Positions 13,596 to 17,670 of a DNA stretch of 17,670 bases are shown here, one piece after another (the first letter of the stretch is position 1; the number at the start of each line of letters is the position of its first letter). Made by a program: the position numbers and the translations under genes. The notes beneath the pieces were generated by a model. The model made no database searches, was not told where the DNA came from, and saw only the letters and a list, made by a program, of their open reading frames with translations. Source of the stretch: JBGPHT01 sp041484525. Its GTDB lineage: Bacteria > Acidobacteriota > Terriglobia > Bryobacterales > Bryobacteraceae. Where the stretch lies: NCBI GenBank assembly GCA_041484525.1, contig JBGPHT010000161.1, positions 1 to 17,670 of the forward strand, in the 5' to 3' direction.

Positions 13596-14663
13596 TTAGG
13601 GTTTCGGCTGATACGGCCCCACCAACTGTACCGTGCGCGTGGGGAATGGAATCTCGATTCCTTCTTCGCGAAAACGATGGAAGATGCGCTTCCGCAACTC
13701 ATGCCGGACGCCGCCCTGGTCGGCGAACTCCGCGACGTGATAGTTCAGCGTGAAACCCAGGGAGGATTCTCCAAATCCCGGATCGAACACCACCGAAGGC
13801 CCCGGCTCGGCCAGCATCCCGGGAATCTCCTGCGCTCCCTGCCGGCCGATGTCGAGCAGCACCCGCTCGATCCGCTCCGGATCCGAACCATAGCCCACGC
13901 CCACCTGCACCTTCGACGCCATCCGCTTCTCCGGCAGGTGATAGTTCGTCACAATCGCCTGCGCCAACTTCGCATTGGGCACGATGATCATGCTGTTGTC
14001 CAGTGTCCGGATGGTGGTGCTGCGCCACCCGATGTCGGTGACGTAACCCTCTTCGCCCGACGAATTCAACTTGATGTAATCGCCGAGCCGCACCTGTCGG
14101 GCAATCGCCACGTAGAACCCGCCGAACAGGTTCGACAGCGTATCCTGCAAGGCCAGCGCCACCGCCAGGCCGCCGACGCCCAACGCCGTCAGCATCGGCG
14201 TGATGTCGAGGCGAAGCTCCTTCATCAGAAACAGAATTCCGATGATCAGCACCGCGAGCTGCGTCAGGTTCTGCGTGAGCGTGGTCACCGGCATCGCGCC
14301 CGGCACGTCGCTCCCGTAGTACCGCACCAGGTTGCCCGCCACCCGCATGCACATAATGGTGAGGGACAGTATCCACAGAATCAGCAGCGCCGTGGAACTC
14401 CAGCTCGTCAATTTTGCCGGCAGATCCGAAATCTGGATGGCGAAATGCAGCGCCAGGATCAGGCTCCAGATCAGGATGGGCCCACGCAGCGCCTCGGTCA
14501 GGATCAGCCCCGGGCGGCTCCCGGTCCGTGCCGTCCAGGCGTGCAAAGCGCGCATCACCAGCCGTCGGACCAGCCACCCCAGCAGAAAAGTCCCCGCGAA
14601 AACGGCCAGCGGCCAAATCAGTTCCATGGGATGTTCCGCCAGGATGCGCCGGATCGCTTGCAT
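13596..14663 (-). CDS. MscS-family mechanosensitive channel
   Basis: The product has 355 residues. Hydrophobic segments lie at about 13-35, 58-80, 90-108 and 128-148, followed by the pore-lining TM3 with the Gly/Ala-rich pattern LGVGGLAVALALQDTLSNLFGG (about 160-182), which is the MscS signature, then the beta domain (QVRLGDYIKLNSSGEEGYVTDIGWRSTTIRT, NSMIIVPNAKLAQAIVTNY) and the C-terminal alpha/beta domain ending in IPFPTRTVQL. It gates ion flow under membrane tension in the inner membrane. Four N-terminal helices make it slightly larger than E. coli MscS. The ATG at 14663 has TAGGAGATAG just upstream, a good Shine-Dalgarno. It is the first gene of the minus-strand run mscS-nudix-dehydrogenase-murJ, and it is divergent from the secretin gene across 70 bases that must hold both promoters. 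Confidence 0.92.
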   Translation of the reverse strand: MQAIRRILAEHPMELIWPLAVFAGTFLLGWLVRRLVMRALHAWTARTGSRPGLILTEALRGPILIWSLILALHFAIQISDLPAKLTSWSSTALLILWILSLTIMCMRVAGNLVRYYGSDVPGAMPVTTLTQNLTQLAVLIIGILFLMKELRLDITPMLTALGVGGLAVALALQDTLSNLFGGFYVAIARQVRLGDYIKLNSSGEEGYVTDIGWRSTTIRTLDNSMIIVPNAKLAQAIVTNYHLPEKRMASKVQVGVGYGSDPERIERVLLDIGRQGAQEIPGMLAEPGPSVVFDPGFGESSLGFTLNYHVAEFADQGGVRHELRKRIFHRFREEGIEIPFPTRTVQLVGPYQPKP

Positions 14664-14733
14664 GCTATCTCCTACATAAGATTCTCACAACAAATCGCTT
14701 GCACGCTTAGAGCCGGGGCTGCGTCAAATAATT

Positions 14734-16356
14734 GTGCGGACACGTGTGGCCATACTCTGCCTGCTGATGGCGTGGACCCTGGGGGCCCAGCAGCAGCCAT
14801 CCGCATGGGAGCTGTACGGGCGCGGCCGCGATGCCGAGAAACACGGCCATATGGCCGAGGCCTACCTATTGTATTCGCAGGCCGCCCTCCTGGAGCCCAA
14901 GAACAGGACCTATTGGATGCGCAGTCTGGCGGTGCGTTCCCGTGCCGCGCTCGAGGCCAAGGCCGGACCGCGTGTCGCCGCCCAGCCGCCCGACGAGGTC
15001 CCCGATCTGGACGCCGATACCCTGCCCGAGCAGAATATCGAAGCCCCGACCGCCGACGACCTGCTGCAAGCCCGTCGCGCCGTTTCACCCCCCGAACTGG
15101 CTCCGGACGCGCTCCTCAGGGACTTCGATCTCCGCGGCGATTCCAAGAAGTTATGGGAAGATACAGCGCACGCGTACGGCCTCGATTGCGTATTCGACGG
15201 CGATTACCAGCCCACACGAGAGTTCCGCTTCCAGTTGAACGGCGTCGATTACCGCACCGCAATCCACGGTCTCGAAGCCGCTACCAACTCCTTCATCGTG
15301 CCGCTCACCAGCAAGCTGTTCCTGGTGGTGAAGGACACTCCTCAGAAGCGCGCCGAAGTCGAACCAACCATTGCCATCGCCATTCCGCTGCCCGAAGTCA
15401 CCAATCCGCAGGACTTCAACGCCATGATCACGGCCGTGCAGCAGGCCACCGCTCTCGAGAAGGTCACCTGGGACACGCAACAAAATATGGTCGTGATCCG
15501 CGACAAGGTTTCGAAGGTGATGCCGGCGCGCGCGCTCTTCGAGGACCTGCTCTATCCCCGCGCGCAGGTCGCGATCGAGATGAAATTCCTGCAGGTGACG
15601 CGCAACGACATGATCACTTACGGGATCGATTTCCCGAACAGCTTTCCGCTGGTGCCGTTGACCAACTGGTTGAACAACGTCCTCACGATCCCCACCAACA
15701 TTCAGGGCCTGCTGACATTCGGCGGCGGAAAGACGCTGATCGGGATCGGGATCATGACGCCTTCGATCGTGGCGCAGATGTCGAATACCACGGGCAAGAC
15801 GCTGCTCAAAGCGGAGATGCGTTCGATCGACGGCCAGCCGGCCACACTGCACGTCGGCGATCGCTTCCCCATCCTGACGAGCGGCTACTACGGCCCGGCG
15901 AGTTTCTCGGGACCGAACGCGTATACGCCGCCGCCTTCGTTCAACTTTGAGGATCTCGGTTTGACCCTGAAGGTCATCCCCTCCGTCCACAGCATGGACG
16001 AGGTCAGCCTGGATATCGAGGCGCAATTCAAAGTACTCTCGGGCAAATCCGTAAACGGCATTCCGATCGTCGAAAGCCGCGCGCTGAAGAACAAGGCGCG
16101 ATTGCGGATGGGTGAATGGGCTGCGGTCGCCGGCCTGCTGGACGCGGATGAAGCGCGCAGCATCGCCGGAATCGCGGGCATTTCGCGCCTTCCCGTACTC
16201 GGCCCGCTGATGAGCATGCACACCAAGAGCAAGACCACCGACCAGGTGCTGGTGCTCATGCGGGCGGTCCTGATCACGCTGCCTGCCAGCGAGCGCATCA
16301 CCCACACCATCCGCTACGGGACGGAGACGCGTCCCCTCACGCCGCTCGGAAATTAG
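14734..16356 (+). CDS. Secretin-domain outer-membrane protein (type II/III secretion or pilus secretin family)
   Basis: The product has 540 residues from the GTG at 14734. A signal peptide (RTRVAILCLLMAWTLGAQ) is followed by a TPR-like helical pair (26-58, ELYGRGRDAEKHGHMAEAYLL), an acidic Pro-rich linker (75-120), an N0/STN-like domain (about 125-210, DFDLRGDSKKLWEDTAHAYG), an N1/KH-like domain (about 220-275, ending NMVVIRDK), then the secretin domain from about 285. Marks of the secretin domain are PRAQVAIEMKFLQV, VGDRFPILTSGYYGP, GLTLKVIPSVHS and the C-terminal AGISRLPVLGPLMSMH. No other secretion or pilus gene lies nearby, so its partners are unknown. A GTG at 14746 is an alternative start that would shorten the signal peptide. 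The GlmS-like gene follows after 13 bases. Confidence 0.87.
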   Translation: MRTRVAILCLLMAWTLGAQQQPSAWELYGRGRDAEKHGHMAEAYLLYSQAALLEPKNRTYWMRSLAVRSRAALEAKAGPRVAAQPPDEVPDLDADTLPEQNIEAPTADDLLQARRAVSPPELAPDALLRDFDLRGDSKKLWEDTAHAYGLDCVFDGDYQPTREFRFQLNGVDYRTAIHGLEAATNSFIVPLTSKLFLVVKDTPQKRAEVEPTIAIAIPLPEVTNPQDFNAMITAVQQATALEKVTWDTQQNMVVIRDKVSKVMPARALFEDLLYPRAQVAIEMKFLQVTRNDMITYGIDFPNSFPLVPLTNWLNNVLTIPTNIQGLLTFGGGKTLIGIGIMTPSIVAQMSNTTGKTLLKAEMRSIDGQPATLHVGDRFPILTSGYYGPASFSGPNAYTPPPSFNFEDLGLTLKVIPSVHSMDEVSLDIEAQFKVLSGKSVNGIPIVESRALKNKARLRMGEWAAVAGLLDADEARSIAGIAGISRLPVLGPLMSMHTKSKTTDQVLVLMRAVLITLPASERITHTIRYGTETRPLTPLGN

Positions 16357-16369
16357 CTAGCTTAACTAC

Positions 16370-17410
16370 ATGTCCCGAATGCTCGAAGAGATCCGGCAGC
16401 AGCCGGAGGCCCTGGAACGGACGCTGTCGCGCGGGTTGCGCGCGGTCGAACGATTCCGGCGCGTGGTGGAACGGCGGCGGCCGCGCCTGGTGGTGCTGGT
16501 GGCGCGCGGCACGTCCGACAACGCGGCGCTCTTCGGCCGCTACCTGCTCGAAATCACCACGGGCATTCCGGTCTCGCTGGCAGCGCCTTCGGTCTGCACA
16601 CTGTACAACGCGCGTATGGATTACCGCGACACCCTGGTGGTGGCACTCTCGCAGTCGGGCGAATCGACTGACACCAACCTGGTGATCGAGCGCGCGCGCG
16701 CGCAGGGCGCGCTGACGCTCGGCATCACCAACGAGAGCGGCAGCACTCTGGCGCGGCTGGGCGAGCACCTTCTTCTGGTGCGCGCCGGCCGGGAGCGTAG
16801 CGTGGCCGCCACCAAAACCTACACCGGCCAGATGCTGCTGATGTACCTGCTGGCGTACGCGCTCGGTGGGCCCATCCGCATCGGCGACCTGGAGCGTCTG
16901 CCCGAGATCGTCGAGCGTGCGCTCACTCTCGGGCCCGAGATCGACGCGCTTTCCGAGCGTTACCGCTTCATGCGCCATGCCGTGGTGGTGGGGCGCGGCC
17001 TCAACTACGCCAATGCGTTCGAGCTCTCCCTCAAACTGATGGAGACCTGCTACGTGGTGGCTGAGCGGTTCTCCTCGGCCGACTTTCTCCACGGCCCGAT
17101 CGCACTGGTCGAACCCAACTTCCCGGTCTTCGCCTTCGCTCCGCCGGGCCGCACCTGGAGCTCGATCGGTGAAACCCTGGCCAAGCTCCAGGGCCTGCGC
17201 GCCGAGGTCGTCACCATCACGGACCCGGGGAATCGCCACGCGGCGGAGCACGCCACACGCGTCATCCGGCTACCGCGGCGCATCAAGGAAGTGCTCACGC
17301 CGATTCCCTACATTATTCCGGCCCAGCTCTTCGCCGCCTCGCTGGCCGCGCAGAAAGGCCTCGATCCGGACAAACCGCGCACGCTCACAAAGGTCACGTT
17401 GACGCTCTGA
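16370..17410 (+). CDS. Double-SIS-domain sugar-phosphate isomerase/deaminase (GlmS isomerase-like, NagB-II type)
   Basis: The 346-residue protein has two SIS domains (about 38-165 and 200-330) and no glutaminase domain, so it is not full GlmS. Seen: sugar-phosphate loop ARGTSDNAALFGRYLL (45-60), SQSGESTDT (94-102), AGRERSVAATKTYTGQ (139-154), then GRGLNYANAFELSLKLMETCYVVAE with Glu225 at the GlmS catalytic glutamate position, DFLHGPIALVE with His241 at the ring-opening histidine position, and the C-terminal DPDKPRTLTKVT whose Lys341 matches the GlmS active-site lysine. Proteins of this form include the NagB-II glucosamine-6-phosphate deaminases and AgaS-like enzymes. Deamination of an amino-sugar phosphate to fructose-6-phosphate plus ammonia is the best guess. 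The ATG at 16370 (alternative 16379) lacks a Shine-Dalgarno sequence. It is probably cotranscribed with the secretin gene. Confidence 0.87.
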   Translation: MSRMLEEIRQQPEALERTLSRGLRAVERFRRVVERRRPRLVVLVARGTSDNAALFGRYLLEITTGIPVSLAAPSVCTLYNARMDYRDTLVVALSQSGESTDTNLVIERARAQGALTLGITNESGSTLARLGEHLLLVRAGRERSVAATKTYTGQMLLMYLLAYALGGPIRIGDLERLPEIVERALTLGPEIDALSERYRFMRHAVVVGRGLNYANAFELSLKLMETCYVVAERFSSADFLHGPIALVEPNFPVFAFAPPGRTWSSIGETLAKLQGLRAEVVTITDPGNRHAAEHATRVIRLPRRIKEVLTPIPYIIPAQLFAASLAAQKGLDPDKPRTLTKVTLTL

Positions 17411-17520
17411 ATTCCGCAAAAGAATATCAAGCGCCCACGCATCGGGGGTGCACGACCGCAGAATGATGGAAACCCGTTAACGAGCATTGGGGCGTAGGTT
17501 GGGCTCAACTTCTGACAGTA

Positions 17521-17526
17521 TATAAT
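17521..17526 (+). promoter_or_regulatory. Perfect -10 box (TATAAT)
   Basis: TATAAT lies in the 140-base stretch between the SIS-domain gene and the partial gene at the right edge. A weak -35 (TTGGGC, 17499-17504) is 16 bases upstream. The rest of this stretch (17411-17520) shows no gene, RNA or convincing terminator to me. Confidence 0.45.
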
Positions 17527-17550
17527 GCGGTCAGGCGATCTACTTCTCCT

Positions 17551-17670
17551 GACCGGAACGCTCTGCTCGCTCAACGCGACCAGTTGAAATCCCAACTCGC
17601 CCGGATCGGCGAAATGCGCCCGGGTTCCTTGGTCGCTCGTTTCCGCAAATGTGGTAAGCCTTCCTGTCAC
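17551..17670 (+). CDS. Start of a small CGKPxCxC-type protein, often a transposase neighbour (partial)
   Basis: The frame running off the right edge reads NALLAQRDQLKSQLARIGE, then MRPGSLVARFRKCGKPSCH. It matches my memory of a small uncharacterised family (I recall it as DUF6788) with the pattern LxELRPGSLxExYxxCGKPxCxC, usually found beside transposase genes. This frame has no ATG or GTG: it is open from 17467, and the first legal start is TTG at 17584, which would remove conserved residues. An ATG at 17525 overlaps the TATAAT box, is in another frame and stops after 20 codons; a missing base between about 17527 and 17550 would join them. So the start is unknown, and the 5' end may be frameshifted. 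The 17551 boundary given is only where the family resemblance begins. The opposite-strand open frame here has no recognisable features. Confidence 0.55.

Noticed and set aside
13548..15950. 800-codon plus-strand open frame across mscS and the secretin gene
   Set aside because: Its first part is antisense to mscS and its second is an out-of-frame reading of the secretin gene; composition is His/Arg/Gln-rich without domains.
17308..17670. 120-codon minus-strand frame at the right edge
   Set aside because: No recognisable domain, overlaps the SIS-domain gene end, and the plus frame here carries a family motif.

Overview
The window reads as chromosomal DNA of a GC-rich, Gram-negative-type soil or sediment bacterium. 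The outer membrane is implied by a secretin-type pore protein. The closest fit is Acidobacteriota of the Solibacteres/Bryobacterales kind, judged from the protein style and from the mix of an RHS gene, a duplicated-domain secreted protein, a stand-alone secretin, PPK2 and sthA. This placement is inference; no rRNA or single-copy marker tree is available here. Genes are packed tightly on both strands and no gene-free stretch exceeds about 150 bases.

Layout. (1) 1-1346: interior of an RHS/YD-repeat gene, open at the left edge, broken by a one-base frameshift near 312 and cut off where it runs into maf. (2) 1291-3449: maf (minus), a PPK2-type polyphosphate kinase (plus, divergent from maf) and a secreted protein made of two related halves (minus). 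(3) 3539-5679: plus-strand run dciA-like, gatC, gatA, with a GTGA stop/start overlap and a 3-base gap; gatB is not in the window. (4) 5741-8746: a Mn-type superoxide dismutase, a long intergenic inverted repeat, soluble transhydrogenase sthA, and a degenerate ROK-family protein whose ribosome binding site lies on the sthA stop codon. (5) 8739-10397: prmA (minus) divergent from a DHDPS-family aldolase resembling 4-hydroxy-2-oxoglutarate aldolase (plus). (6) 14663 down to 10378, minus strand: a tight four-gene run mscS-like, Nudix hydrolase, D-malate/tartrate dehydrogenase-like, murJ. (7) 14734-17410: a secretin-domain protein and a GlmS/NagB-II-like SIS-domain protein (plus). (8) 17411-17670: a perfect TATAAT box and the start of a small Cys-containing protein of a kind I associate with transposase genes, running off the right edge.

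How the genes fit together. Most are housekeeping: nucleotide sanitation (Maf, Nudix), Asp/Glu-tRNA amidation (GatCA), cell-wall precursor export (MurJ), L11 methylation, and redox balance (SOD next to SthA). The accessory signals are at the two edges (decayed RHS gene, possible insertion element) and in the sod-sthA gap. I found no defence system, CRISPR array, tRNA or rRNA. The most interesting items are the wobble-preserving hairpin between sod and sthA, the ROK protein that keeps sugar-side motifs but has lost the N-terminal phosphate-binding motif, and the truncated RHS gene.
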